Assembly (NCBI RefSeq): GCF_016862935.1
Contig: NZ_BONX01000056.1
Location: 33,223-97,222, forward strand
Origin: Plantactinospora mayteni
Lineage (GTDB): Bacteria; Actinomycetota; Actinomycetes; Mycobacteriales; Micromonosporaceae
Reading direction: 5' to 3'
Length of the DNA: 64,000 nucleotides
The translations under genes and the position numbers were made by a program. The notes beneath the pieces were generated by a model that was given only the letters and a program-made list of their open reading frames with translations, made no database searches and was not told the origin of the DNA. Shown piece by piece: positions 17,078 through 26,653 of the stretch (positions are counted from its first letter, which is position 1; each line of letters starts with the position of its first letter).

Positions 17078-17907
17078 TGAGGAACGCAAGGAGCCAGATC
17101 CCGCGCTACCTCGTCCTGGTCGTCCTCGCGGCCGTGTTCGTCGTCCCGCTGGTCTGGATGGTGCTCACCTCGGTGAAGAGCTACTCCGCGGCGCAGCAGA
17201 GCCCGCCCAGCTGGCTGCCGGACCCGGTCTCCACCTACGGCTACGACCGGCTCTTCCAGCCCGGCTCGCAGAACCCGGTGCTGCTGTGGTTCGTCAACAG
17301 CATGGCCGCCGCGACCCTGCACGCCGCGCTGGTACTGGTGACGGCGTCGACGGCCGCGTACGCGTTGGCCCGGATGCGCTTCGCCGGCCGGCGACTGGTC
17401 TTCGCCATGATCGTCGCGACGCTGTTCGTACCGCCCGCCACGCTCATCATCCCGAACTTCCTTGTCGCCGACACCCTGGACTGGTTGGACACCCTGGCCG
17501 TGGTGGTGGTGCCCAGCGCCGCCAGCGCGTTCGGCGTGTTCTTCCTGCGGCAGTTCTTCCTGACGCTGCCACGCGAACTCGAGGAGGCCGCGATCCTCGA
17601 CGGGGCCAACCAGTGGCAGGTGTTCCTGCGGGTGGTGCTGCCGCTGTCCAAGCCCGCCCTGGCCACGCTCACGGTGCTGTCGTTCCTGAGCAACTGGAAC
17701 GACTTCCTGTGGCCGATCTACGTGTTGTTCAGCGCCGACCGGCTCACGCTGCCGGCCGGGCTGGGCCTGTTGCAGGGCGTCTACATCGCCGACTACCCGG
17801 TCATCATGGCCGGTGCCGTGCTGGCCAGCGTTCCCGCGCTGGTGCTGTTCGTGCTGGCCCAGCGGTACGTCATCGAAGGCGTCTCGCGCAGCGGGTTGAA
17901 GGGGTGA
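17077..17907 (+). CDS. Sugar ABC transporter permease, MalG type
   Basis: The protein has 276 residues from an ATG embedded in the upstream stop, with AGGAGG in front. Six helices and the EAA loop ELEEAAILDGANQWQVFLRV mark it as the MalG-type partner of the preceding permease. Its stop overlaps the GTG of the following GH43 lipoprotein (GTGA), tying synthesis of transporter and hydrolase together. Confidence 0.93.
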   Translation: MRNARSQIPRYLVLVVLAAVFVVPLVWMVLTSVKSYSAAQQSPPSWLPDPVSTYGYDRLFQPGSQNPVLLWFVNSMAAATLHAALVLVTASTAAYALARMRFAGRRLVFAMIVATLFVPPATLIIPNFLVADTLDWLDTLAVVVVPSAASAFGVFFLRQFFLTLPRELEEAAILDGANQWQVFLRVVLPLSKPALATLTVLSFLSNWNDFLWPIYVLFSADRLTLPAGLGLLQGVYIADYPVIMAGAVLASVPALVLFVLAQRYVIEGVSRSGLKG

Positions 17908-18890
17908 GCCGTGCATTGGCCGCAGTTGTCCTCGCCGTCCTCCTGTCCAGTGGGTGTGGGCCGTCCGGCAAGGCCCCCACGGTGAGCACCTTCACCAACC
18001 CGGTGTACGCCGGCGACGCGCCCGATCCGCAGGCATTCCGGGTCGGCGACACGTGGTACCTGGTACACACCAACGCCGGTGGGCGCAACGTACCGGTACT
18101 GACCTCACCCGACCTGGTCACCTGGACGCCCGCCGGCGACGCGCTGCCAGCACTGCCGGCCTGGGCCGACCCGGGCAGGACGTGGGCGCCCGAGGTGATC
18201 GCGCTCGCCGCCGACCGGTACGTGATGTACCCGACCGTCGCCGACCGTGCCTCTGGTCGGCAGTGCGTCGCGGTCGCGGTCGCCTCGCGGCCGGCCGGCC
18301 CGTACACCGGCCACGGCACCGGGCCGCTGATCTGCCAGGCCGACCTGGGTGGCTCCATCGACGCCAGCCCGTTCCGGGACACCGACGGATCGCTGTACCT
18401 GCTGTGGAAGAACGACGGCAACGCGATCGGCGTCGACACCTGGCTGTGGGCGCAGCGCCTGTCCGCCGACGGGCTGAGCCTCACCGGTGAGCCGGTGCGG
18501 CTGCTCAAGCAGACCGAGCCGTGGGAGGGGCGGGTCGTCGAGGGCCCGTTCCTCTGGCGGCAGGACGGCCGGCTGTACCTGTTCTACGCGGCCAACGCCT
18601 ACGACAGGGCCGAGTACGCGGAGGGCTACGCCGTCTGCGAGACGCCGCTCGGCCCGTGTGTCAAAGCGGCGGAGAACCCGATCCTCAGGTCCGGCGACGG
18701 AGCCTCCGGCCCGGGACACGCCTCGGTGGTCGAGCACGACGGGCGAACCTGGCTGCTGTACCACGCCTGGCCCGAAGGTGCCGAGGGCGCGGTCGACCCC
18801 GGCCGCAGACTCTGGCTCGACGAAGTGACCTGGTCCGACGGCCGGCCGGCCGTCAACGGACCGACCGCAGGCCCGCAACGCCGTCCGTGA
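17904..18890 (+). CDS. GH43 glycosidase, predicted lipoprotein
   Basis: The GTG at 17904 gives 328 residues beginning with a short hydrophobic signal and Cys18 in LLSSGCG, a plausible though imperfect lipobox. The five-bladed propeller shows the GH43 triad: base Asp41 in GDAPDPQ, pKa-tuning Asp153 in SIDASPF and acid Glu213 in VVEGPFLW. Expected activity is arabinofuranosidase or xylosidase acting outside the membrane on side chains of plant polysaccharides. Operon position with an arabinose-type importer favours arabinan or arabinoxylan. Confidence 0.88.
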   Translation: MSRALAAVVLAVLLSSGCGPSGKAPTVSTFTNPVYAGDAPDPQAFRVGDTWYLVHTNAGGRNVPVLTSPDLVTWTPAGDALPALPAWADPGRTWAPEVIALAADRYVMYPTVADRASGRQCVAVAVASRPAGPYTGHGTGPLICQADLGGSIDASPFRDTDGSLYLLWKNDGNAIGVDTWLWAQRLSADGLSLTGEPVRLLKQTEPWEGRVVEGPFLWRQDGRLYLFYAANAYDRAEYAEGYAVCETPLGPCVKAAENPILRSGDGASGPGHASVVEHDGRTWLLYHAWPEGAEGAVDPGRRLWLDEVTWSDGRPAVNGPTAGPQRRP

Positions 18891-18903
18891 CCGAGGAGCG
18901 CTC

Positions 18904-20685
18904 ATGAAACCGTCCCGCCGGATCGCCGTCGTCGCTACCGCTACCGCTGCCGTTGCCGCGACGCTCACTGTGCCCAGCGCCGGCGTAGCGCCGCCGGCGA
19001 ACGCCCACCCGGGGCAACCGGCGAACCAGCCCGCCAGCTATGTCAACCCGGTCTCCGCCCCCGCGGCGGACACGCTCGCCGATCCGGCCGTGATCCGCGG
19101 CGGCGACGGATCCTGGTACGCCTTCGGCACCAGCGACCCGCTCAAGGCCGGCGAGACCGCCCACCGGCCCATCCCGATCCTCCGCTCGGACGACCTCGTG
19201 AGCTGGACGTACGCCGGTGACGCGGTCACGAGCCGACCAGCGTGGGCCACGCCCACCGCTGGCCTGTGGGCGCCGGACATCCGGCGAATCGGCGACCGGT
19301 ACGTCCTCTACTACACGGTCACCGACACCACGCTCAACCCCGGCGACGACTCGGCGATCGGCGTCGCGACCGCGCCCACACCGCTCGGACCGTGGACCGA
19401 CAGCGGCGGGCCTGTCGTCGGACCGCGACCCGCACCGGGCGGCGGCTTCCTGTGGACGTTCGACCCGGCCCACCTCGTCGACGCCGAGGGCCGGCAGTGG
19501 CTCTACTACGGCTCCTACTTCGGCGGCATCTTCACCGTGCCGCTCACGGCCGACGGGCTACGGACCGCCGGTACGCCCACCCAGGTCACGATCGACAACC
19601 GCTACGAGGGTGCGTACGTCGTCCGCCGTGCCGGCTGGTACTACCTCTTCGGGTCGGCGGCCAACTGCTGCGCCGGTCCGACCACCGGATACAGCGTGTT
19701 CGCGGGCCGCTCCCGCAACCCCGCCGGTCCGTTCCTGGACCGGGCCGGGGTGTCGCTGCTCACCTCGCGGGTCGGCGGCACCCCGGTGATCCAGCCCAAC
19801 GGCAACCGCTGGATCGGCACCGGGCACAACGCGGTCGTCACCGATCTCGCGGGTCAGGACTGGCTCGTCTACCACGCTATCGACCGCAACGTGCCGTACC
19901 TCAACGAGCCGTACGGCATCAACCGCCGACCGATGCTCATCGACCGGCTCGACTGGGCGCACGGCTGGCCGACCGTCCGCAACGGACGGTGGGCCTCCGA
20001 CACGCCGCAGCCCGCGCCCGTCACGCGCCGCCACCAGGGTAGCGGCGGTACGGAGCCGCCGGCGCGCGATCCGCGTCAGGGCCAGCCGATCCGGTCGGCG
20101 TCCGACGAGTTCGGCGGTACGACGCTCGGCCCTGCCTGGAGCTGGGTCCGGCGGGATCCGAACGCAACGGTCGGCGGCGGCGCGCTGCGGTGGCCGACGC
20201 AGGCCGCCGACCTGGTCGGCACCGGCAACACCGCCTCGGTTCTGGTCCGCGACGCGCCGGCCGGCGACTACATCGTCGAGACCAAGCTCAGCATCGACCT
20301 GGGCGTCGACACGGTGCGAAACTTCCAGCAGGCCGGCCTGATCGTGTACGCCGGCGACGACGACTTCGCCCGGCTGAGCCACGTCGCCATCTGGAACACC
20401 CGCCAGATCGAGTTCGGCCGCGAGATCCCATACGCCGGACGGCTTTCGTACGGCGGCATGGTCGAAGGCCCGCCCGCCGACACGACCTGGCTGCGCCTCG
20501 CACACACCGAGGTCGGGGGCGAGCACCGGTACCGGGCCGGCTACAGCCGCGACGGCCAGCACTGGACGTGGGGCGGGACATGGACTCTCGGCGCCGGTAC
20601 GACGCCTCGGATCGGGCTGATCTCGCACGGCGGCGACGATCCACAAGCGACGGCGGTGTTCGACTACTTCCGCGCGTACCGCTGA
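18904..20685 (+). CDS. Secreted GH43 enzyme with C-terminal DUF1349/concanavalin-like module
   Basis: The protein has 593 residues with a Sec-type signal peptide (to about residue 34, ANAHP). The catalytic propeller (about 45-360) shows base Asp60 in LADPAV, Asp187 in TFDPAHLVD and acid Glu235 in NRYEGAYVV. After a Pro/Arg linker, a second module (about 400-593: DEFGGTTLGPAWSWVRRDP, then ISHGGDD and FDYFRAY) resembles the DUF1349-like beta-sandwich attached to some GH43 proteins. It probably attacks polymeric arabinan or arabinoxylan outside the cell. It is the last gene of the arabinan operon; a small CAGGAC/GTCCTG hairpin at 20712-20727 follows without a T-tract. Confidence 0.88.
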   Translation: MKPSRRIAVVATATAAVAATLTVPSAGVAPPANAHPGQPANQPASYVNPVSAPAADTLADPAVIRGGDGSWYAFGTSDPLKAGETAHRPIPILRSDDLVSWTYAGDAVTSRPAWATPTAGLWAPDIRRIGDRYVLYYTVTDTTLNPGDDSAIGVATAPTPLGPWTDSGGPVVGPRPAPGGGFLWTFDPAHLVDAEGRQWLYYGSYFGGIFTVPLTADGLRTAGTPTQVTIDNRYEGAYVVRRAGWYYLFGSAANCCAGPTTGYSVFAGRSRNPAGPFLDRAGVSLLTSRVGGTPVIQPNGNRWIGTGHNAVVTDLAGQDWLVYHAIDRNVPYLNEPYGINRRPMLIDRLDWAHGWPTVRNGRWASDTPQPAPVTRRHQGSGGTEPPARDPRQGQPIRSASDEFGGTTLGPAWSWVRRDPNATVGGGALRWPTQAADLVGTGNTASVLVRDAPAGDYIVETKLSIDLGVDTVRNFQQAGLIVYAGDDDFARLSHVAIWNTRQIEFGREIPYAGRLSYGGMVEGPPADTTWLRLAHTEVGGEHRYRAGYSRDGQHWTWGGTWTLGAGTTPRIGLISHGGDDPQATAVFDYFRAYR

Positions 20686-20863
20686 CCCGCGGACGCGGAG
20701 ACGCCGGTGGGCAGGACTCTCGTCCTGACCCCTGTCATCCCAGCTTGTGCCTGTTGAATCCGGAGACTCCGCACCCACCGGGGCCTTGCTGCTACCTTCT
20801 CGGCTCGCCGAAGACGCCCGCTACCCATGATGAAAATGGCTCAAAAGATCTAAACTGATTAAC

Positions 20864-21211
20864 GTGACCCATCCCAGTCCAGAGTCGACGCCGGCCGCAC
20901 ACCGGGAGCGGCGTACCTCTGCCGCCGCTACCACCAGCCTGATCTTCGCCATTTTTGGCGTGGTGGGGGGCTGCCTGATCTGCGGGCTGCCCCCGATCAT
21001 CGCCATCATTACCGGACATATCGGCGTCGCTCGTACCCGTCAAGGCGAGCTCAAAGGGCATGGGATGGCTCTCGCCGGTCTGATCATGGGCTACGTGTTG
21101 ATACTCCCCACCGCCGTGATTGCCCTGGCAATCGTCGTCAACCCGGCGAGTGTGACGGATATCTTGGAGGGCTTCCGACATTTCTTCGAGAATCTGGTGG
21201 CCCGCATCTGA
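20864..21211 (+). CDS. DUF4190-family small membrane protein
   Basis: The 115-residue protein starts at a GTG. A hydrophilic N-terminus is followed by two hydrophobic helices around GGCLICGLPPIIAIITGHIG and GMALAGLIMGYVLI. The GHIG and AGLIMGY segments between and within the helices are the usual DUF4190 signature. No function is known for the family, which often occurs as single genes near membrane or protein-folding functions in actinomycetes. It stands alone here. Confidence 0.75.
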   Translation: MTHPSPESTPAAHRERRTSAAATTSLIFAIFGVVGGCLICGLPPIIAIITGHIGVARTRQGELKGHGMALAGLIMGYVLILPTAVIALAIVVNPASVTDILEGFRHFFENLVARI

Positions 21212-21435
21212 GGGGTATGAGATTGAGCCATTTCGGGCACCCGCCCGTAAGCACGGCGCTTGATCATTCCTCGCATGTTCGGATCTTGACAAACCACCTA
21301 TCCACCGGAACGCGCACAGCACACGCTGGGCGCGGCGGCAGCCCTCTCCGGCGATCAGGCCCTTCAGCCATCGGGAGGTGCGTCTTACCCGTGGGCGGCG
21401 CGGCGACGTGGTACGACTGCTTCAGCGACAAGCCG

Positions 21436-22668
21436 ATGAAGCGGGGCGGGCCGGTGACGACGAACAGAGTGGCCAATCTGCTGCGCAAGCGTGGGAGTCC
21501 GCAGCGGCCGACCTTCCTGGAACTGTTCTTCGATCTGGTGTACGTCTTCGCGCTCACCCGGATCGTAGCCGAGTTGGTGCTGGACTACACCAGCGGCCAC
21601 GTCGCCGAGACGTTGACCACTACCCTTTCGGAAACCGGCGAGACTCTGCTGCTGTTCCTGGCCATGTGGTGGATCTGGACCCAGACGGCGTGGATGACCA
21701 GCCGATTCGACCCGTTCCAGCCGGCGATCCAGTTCGTTGTCCTCACGACGATGCTCGGGAGCCTGTTCCTGGGGGTCGCGATATCCGGGGCTCTCGCCGA
21801 GACCGGCCTGCTCTTCGCGAGCACGTACGTTGCGATCCAGTTGGGCCGCACCCTTTTCTTCGTAGTCACCCTGCGGGGCCACGATCTGCGCCATGTCAAC
21901 ATGCGGGCGCTCGTCTGGTTCGGCGCATCGGCCGTACCGTGGCTCACCGGAGCTTTCGCACCAGAGTTGACACGCAATTTGCTGTGGCTGCTGGCTCTGG
22001 CGATCGACTACCTGGGGGGCACACTCGGCTGGCCGGTACCGCGGCTGGGGCGCCCGCACGTATCCCCGTGGGCCGTCGCGGGCGACCACCTGGCCGAACG
22101 CTACTGGCTCCTCGCCATCGTCGCGCTTGGTGAGACGATCCTGACCGCCGGATCGACTCTTCTACACGGCCCGATCGTGGCTCAACGAATATCGGCCCTT
22201 GTCCTGTCGTTCGTCACCACGGTGTTGCTGTGGCGGATCTACTTCTACCGAGCCGGCCAGATCTTGGGCGAGGCCATCGCGGCATCCGCCGATCCCGGCC
22301 GACTCGGTCGGTCAGCCGAACTCTCCCACCTGCTCATGGTGGCCGGCATCCTCCTTACCTCAGCCGGTTCCGAACTCGTCCTCAACGATCCATCCGGGCA
22401 CGCCAAACCAGCCTGGGTCGGCGCCATCCTCGGCGGGCCCGCCCTTTACCTCGCCGGGCGCGCAGTATTCGAGCACGTGGCCTTTGCTCGCGTGTCTCGG
22501 CCACGACCGATCGGGATCCTCGTCCTGGCGGCCATCGCACCGGTGATGGTCGGCCTGCCGCCACTCGGGGTCGCCGCAGCCGCTGCCGCCGTCCTGCTCG
22601 GTGTCGCCGTCTCGGACGCGATCCGAGCCCACGGACGCCCACTGGAGCGGGCCTCGCCGCCCCGCTGA
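21436..22668 (+). CDS. Low-temperature-requirement A (LtrA) family membrane protein
   Basis: I took the ATG at 21436 (410 residues); a GTG at 21454 is equally possible and neither has a strong ribosome-binding site. The N-terminal signature PTFLELFFDLVYVFALTRI is diagnostic for LtrA, followed by about eight to ten transmembrane helices. The name comes from a Listeria cold-growth mutant; molecular function is unknown. The gene is isolated between the arabinan operon and a relic-rich stretch. The 224 bases upstream hold no gene that I recognise. Confidence 0.82.
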   Translation: MKRGGPVTTNRVANLLRKRGSPQRPTFLELFFDLVYVFALTRIVAELVLDYTSGHVAETLTTTLSETGETLLLFLAMWWIWTQTAWMTSRFDPFQPAIQFVVLTTMLGSLFLGVAISGALAETGLLFASTYVAIQLGRTLFFVVTLRGHDLRHVNMRALVWFGASAVPWLTGAFAPELTRNLLWLLALAIDYLGGTLGWPVPRLGRPHVSPWAVAGDHLAERYWLLAIVALGETILTAGSTLLHGPIVAQRISALVLSFVTTVLLWRIYFYRAGQILGEAIAASADPGRLGRSAELSHLLMVAGILLTSAGSELVLNDPSGHAKPAWVGAILGGPALYLAGRAVFEHVAFARVSRPRPIGILVLAAIAPVMVGLPPLGVAAAAAAVLLGVAVSDAIRAHGRPLERASPPR

Positions 22669-22871
22669 CGCATGCCCGTTACCCCGCCGGATCAGAGTCG
22701 ATCTAACGATCTCGTGCATGGTCGCGGGTCCTTGGGCATCGGTGACCGTCGCTTCGGTCAGTTCTGTGGCGAGGTCCGCCCCGGCTCGGTGCAGGACGTC
22801 ACCCAGGCCCGTACCGCCGGGCTCGTCGACCTCCTCCTCCACACGCCGCTCGGCGTGTCGGCATTACGTAG

Positions 22872-23174
22872 GTCGAGCTGGCCAACTGTCTGAAGTCGCT
22901 CGGTGCCGACGAGGCACTCGACCTCGACGGCGGCGGATCCAGCACCCTGGTGGCCCGGTTGCCCGGCTCCTCCTCGCTCTCGGTCCGCGACACTCCCTCC
23001 GACGGCACCCAGCGTGCCGTGCCGAACGGGATCGGCTTCGTCTCCACCGCCCAGCCCCGCACGTGCCTGACCGCGAACCTGAACGTCACCGCGTACCCGG
23101 CGCTGTCCTCGGGTGCCACCGGTGCCGCGGTCACCGCCGTGCAGTGCCTGCTCAACAACGTCGGGTTCGACCCC
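22872..23174 (+). pseudogene. Relic of a phosphodiester glycosidase (NAGPA-like) with peptidoglycan-binding domain
   Basis: In frame from 22872, ELANCLKSLGADEALDLDGG, GSSTLVARLPG and RAVPNGIGF match the C-terminal end of phosphodiester glycosidase (NAGPA family) proteins. They are followed by AYPALSSGATGAAVTAVQCL, a PG_binding_1 repeat. The frame has no start and is cut at 23174 by an IS3 relic. The preceding 200 bases (22669-22871) contain nothing recognisable. Confidence 0.6.
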
Positions 23175-23187
23175 AGGCACCACGTCG

Positions 23188-23328
23188 TTCCGGTTCACCA
23201 CCCACCTGCTCGATGCCGGTATCGACGCCTCGATCGGCAGCGTCGGTGACGCCCTGGACAACGCGCTGATGGAGTCCACCATCGGCCTCTACAAGACCGA
23301 GCTGATCGAGCTACGGCTGGAGTATTGA
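23188..23328 (+). pseudogene. IS3-family transposase (OrfB) fragment
   Basis: The peptide DAGIDASIGSVGDALDNALM followed by ESTIGLYKTELIE is the conserved C-terminal region of IS3-family integrase-type transposases. Only about 45 residues remain, joined directly to the glycosidase relic. Confidence 0.72.
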
Positions 23329-23455
23329 CCAGCGCAGACGGCATTCTCGACACCCGCAGGGTCGCGGTTGCGGCGGCGTGCCCGACGATGCCTTCAGCTT
23401 GACCGGGTTGGACGATCGGCCCATCCGACAGTGCTCGACAAGGCCCCAGCACTGC

Positions 23456-26251
23456 TCACGGGCGGTCAATGTGGCGTCCATCGGGTCGGACTTCTCCGTG
23501 GGTGGTGCCGAGTTCCGCCAGCCGAGCCCTGACCTCGGCCGCCGCGTCGGTGTCACCGATCTCGGTGAACAGCAGGTGCGCCTCGCGCAGGTGGTGGACG
23601 GTGCGTGCCTGGCGGAGGTCAGCGAGCCGTACCAGCGATATCGCCGCTTGCCAGCGGTCGCCCTGCGTTAGGCTCGTCTCGACCGCGCGACTGTAGTAAT
23701 CCGCGGCCCGACCAAGCTGGCCCGAGTCCCGGTGCAGATCGCCGAGGCTGCACAGGGTGAAGCGCTGCCCGTCGGAGTCGCCTACCGCTCGCTGGATCTC
23801 CAAAGCTCGCCGCAGGTGGTCGGCGGCTTTGGCGAAGTCCTTGCGCTGCCGGTGAACGTCCCCGAGGTTGTTCAGGCTGTATGCCTGTCCCCTTCGGTCG
23901 CCAACCGCGCGAAACAACGTGAACGCTTCCCGGTGCCGGTCGAGCGCCTCGTCGAAGCGGCCGAGGCGATCGTAGGTCACCCCGAGATTGTTGAGGTTCC
24001 AGGCCGCCAAGTGGTCATTGCCCGTGCCGGCGAACAGTTCGGCGGCCCGCAGGTGACACTCCAGTGACGCGTCGAACTCGTGGATGTCGTCATAGGCCAC
24101 GCCGAGCCCGTTCAGCATCGTGGCCTCGCCGGCCCGGTCACCTACCCGCACCGCCGAGTCGAGGCCGGTTCGGTGAGTGGCGATACAGTCGTCCCAGTGT
24201 TTGCTGATGTTGAAATAGGCCAGCGATGCCGCGGCGATCCGCCAGGCCAGGTCGTGCTCCCCGCGTTCGGCTGCCGCCGTGACCAGAGACGCCAGCGTGG
24301 GCCGTTCCACGCCGTACCAGGCCAACGCCTCGGCGATGTCCGAGAAGACGATTCCCGGTGACTGTGCGTCATGTTCCACCGGTAGCTCGGGTGACTGCGG
24401 GATCAGTACGTGCCTCGCGGCGATCGCGGTGTGCAGATACCAGGTGAATACCCGGCGGAGTGCGGCCTGCCGGATGGCCGGACTCTCGTCCTCGGCGGCC
24501 CGTTCGGCGGCGTAGGCGCGGAGCAGGTCGTGCATGCCGAACCGGCCGTCGGGCAGCTCATCGACCAGATAAGCACGGGCCAGCGACTCAAGTGCCCGCC
24601 GGGTCGTCCGCTGATCGTGGCCCCCCAACGCGGCGAGCGTATCCGTCGCCGTATCCCACGGATGCAGTCCCATCAAGCGGAAAAGGGTCGCTGCGTCCGG
24701 CGGCAGGTGGCGGTAGGACCAGGAGAACACCGCGCGGATGTTGGTATGTGGGTCAGCGCCCGCGTCGAGTACGTCGAGCCGACCGACATCATCGCCGAGC
24801 GCGGCCACCAAATCGGCGACCCGTAGCCCGTTGCGTGTTCGGACGGACTCCGCCGCGATTCGTAGCGCCAGCGGGAGGCGGGCACAGCGGTCCACCAGAG
24901 CGGTCAGCGCGCCCGGGTCACCCTGCTCCCCGATCAGCGCACGCACTAGGGTCAGCGCCTCATCGGGAGCAAGTCGGTCCAGGTCGATACGGCGCGCTCC
25001 ATCCCGCACGACAAGACCCGCCAGCGAGTCCCTACTCGTGACCAGGACGAAGCAAGACCGGCTGCCGGGCAGCAGCGGCCGCACCTGTTCCACGGTCCGG
25101 GCGTTGTCCAGCACCACCAGAATCCGCCGGTTGTGCACCAACGAGCGGAACCTGGCCGCACGCTCGACCAACTGGACCGGGATGGCCGCACCGTCCACGC
25201 CGAGCGCGCGCAGGAATCCGGCCAACGCGTCCCCTGCCGTAACCGGGTCGCCCGGACCGTAGCCGTGCAGGTCGACGTAGAGCTGCCCGTCGGGAAACTC
25301 CCCGCTGTTGCGGTGCGCCCAGCGGACCGCGAGCGCCGTCTTGCCCACGCCCGCGGTGCCGGCGATCGCGGCGACCGGCGCCGCATCGTCCGCATCCGAC
25401 CACATGCCGTCCAGAGCGGACAGGTCGGTGGCGCGACCGACGAAGCCAGGCGTGTCACGGGGTAGCTGAGCTGGTACTGCCAGACCTCCGGCGTTGACGG
25501 CCACCGGTCTGGTTGGTGCGGCATCGAGCGGCTCCCCGGCGAGAATCCGCGCCTGCAGCCAGCGAAGCTCCAAGCCGGGCTCCACGCCCAACTCGTCGCT
25601 GAACGTGGTGTGCGCGCTCCGGTAGGCCGCCAGCGCATCGGCTCGGCGGCCGGCCCCGTACAGGGCGATGATGAGCAGTTGGCGGGACCGCTCCCGCAAC
25701 GGGTGCAGGCGCACGAGTTCGGCAAGTTTCGCGACTGTGGTCTCACCGTGCCCGCAGGCGATCTCTGCTTCGTAGAGATCCTCGGTCGCGATCAGCTTTC
25801 GCTCGGTCAGCCGGGCCGACTCGTCGGTGAGTATCGGTACGTCCAGACCGGCGAACGGATCACCACGCCACAGGCCCAGTGCCTGGCGAAGAATCTCCGC
25901 ACGGCGATTGGGCTCGCCGTCCGGCACACGGATGCCGTCATCAAGGAGCGCGTCGAACCGCTGAGCGTCCAGCTCGTCCGGCGCCACGTTCAGACAGTAG
26001 CCGTCTTGGCCGAACCTGATGTGGTTCACGTCGCCGAGCACCCGGCGCAGCTTGTGCACGTGCTGCTGGAGCTTCGGCCCTGCGCGCTCGTCCGGCTCGC
26101 CCCACAGCGTCTCGGCCAGCACATGTGTCGGCACCTCGACATTGGCGCGGGCTAACAGCACGGCGAGCAGGATGTGCTGCAACCGTCCCCTGACGGGCAG
26201 CGATCGGCCATCCTGCCGCACCCGCACCGGTCCGAGAACCTCGAAGTGCAT
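23456..26251 (-). CDS. AfsR/SARP-family regulator (SARP, NB-ARC, TPR)
   Basis: The start at 26251 has GGGAGGAAGG upstream and gives 931 residues. The N-terminal winged helix and bacterial transcriptional activation domain (about 1-240) read MHFEVLGPVRV and LWGEPDE, ending EPGLELRWLQARIL. An NB-ARC ATPase follows with Walker A GTAGVGKT (298-305), VVLDNA and LPLAL. About 250 C-terminal residues contain TPR units such as LNNLGVTYDRLGRFDEAL and LNNLGDVHRQRKDFAKAA. Such proteins activate secondary-metabolite or developmental genes after signal-dependent ATPase changes. No biosynthetic cluster adjoins it here, so it may act elsewhere or be an orphan. The 130 bases past its stop hold no gene. Confidence 0.9.
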   Translation of the reverse strand: MHFEVLGPVRVRQDGRSLPVRGRLQHILLAVLLARANVEVPTHVLAETLWGEPDERAGPKLQQHVHKLRRVLGDVNHIRFGQDGYCLNVAPDELDAQRFDALLDDGIRVPDGEPNRRAEILRQALGLWRGDPFAGLDVPILTDESARLTERKLIATEDLYEAEIACGHGETTVAKLAELVRLHPLRERSRQLLIIALYGAGRRADALAAYRSAHTTFSDELGVEPGLELRWLQARILAGEPLDAAPTRPVAVNAGGLAVPAQLPRDTPGFVGRATDLSALDGMWSDADDAAPVAAIAGTAGVGKTALAVRWAHRNSGEFPDGQLYVDLHGYGPGDPVTAGDALAGFLRALGVDGAAIPVQLVERAARFRSLVHNRRILVVLDNARTVEQVRPLLPGSRSCFVLVTSRDSLAGLVVRDGARRIDLDRLAPDEALTLVRALIGEQGDPGALTALVDRCARLPLALRIAAESVRTRNGLRVADLVAALGDDVGRLDVLDAGADPHTNIRAVFSWSYRHLPPDAATLFRLMGLHPWDTATDTLAALGGHDQRTTRRALESLARAYLVDELPDGRFGMHDLLRAYAAERAAEDESPAIRQAALRRVFTWYLHTAIAARHVLIPQSPELPVEHDAQSPGIVFSDIAEALAWYGVERPTLASLVTAAAERGEHDLAWRIAAASLAYFNISKHWDDCIATHRTGLDSAVRVGDRAGEATMLNGLGVAYDDIHEFDASLECHLRAAELFAGTGNDHLAAWNLNNLGVTYDRLGRFDEALDRHREAFTLFRAVGDRRGQAYSLNNLGDVHRQRKDFAKAADHLRRALEIQRAVGDSDGQRFTLCSLGDLHRDSGQLGRAADYYSRAVETSLTQGDRWQAAISLVRLADLRQARTVHHLREAHLLFTEIGDTDAAAEVRARLAELGTTHGEVRPDGRHIDRP

Positions 26252-26279
26252 CGCACCTTCCTCCCTGCGAAGGAGCAGG

Positions 26280-26541
26280 TGACGCCGGTTATGTGCGCCC
26301 ACGCCTACCTCGCCGTCACCGCCGCACACGCGGAAAAGGGGGCTCTAAATCCCATCGGTACGGGCTCATCGCACTCACCTTGGGCGAGGTCCGCCGTCTC
26401 CTGGCACACCTGATCACCAGCATCCGCCCACTCGATCACATATATCGATGGTCGCAGTGGCGCCGTCGCCACCAGTACCGGGCTAAAGTAAGCCACTACC
26501 AGCGAAGACTCCGGATTCAGCAGGTGCGGCTGGAGTACTAG
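26280..26541 (+). pseudogene. IS701-family transposase C-terminal relic, frameshifted
   Basis: HAYLAVTAAHAEKG in one frame, then LTLGEVRRLLAHLI and WRRRHQYRAKVSHYQRR in another, correspond to consecutive conserved C-terminal segments of IS701-type transposases. A frameshift at about 26340 separates them. The rest of the element is missing. Confidence 0.62.
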
Positions 26542-26653
26542 AGGCTGTTGTGTGCGGCCGCGGCGCTGCCGGCATCGACAGCGGCGCGGCCGCCCGAGCG
26601 CACCGCCATTTGAACATCTACCATCCAGGACGCTTGATCGATACAGTCTCTCT

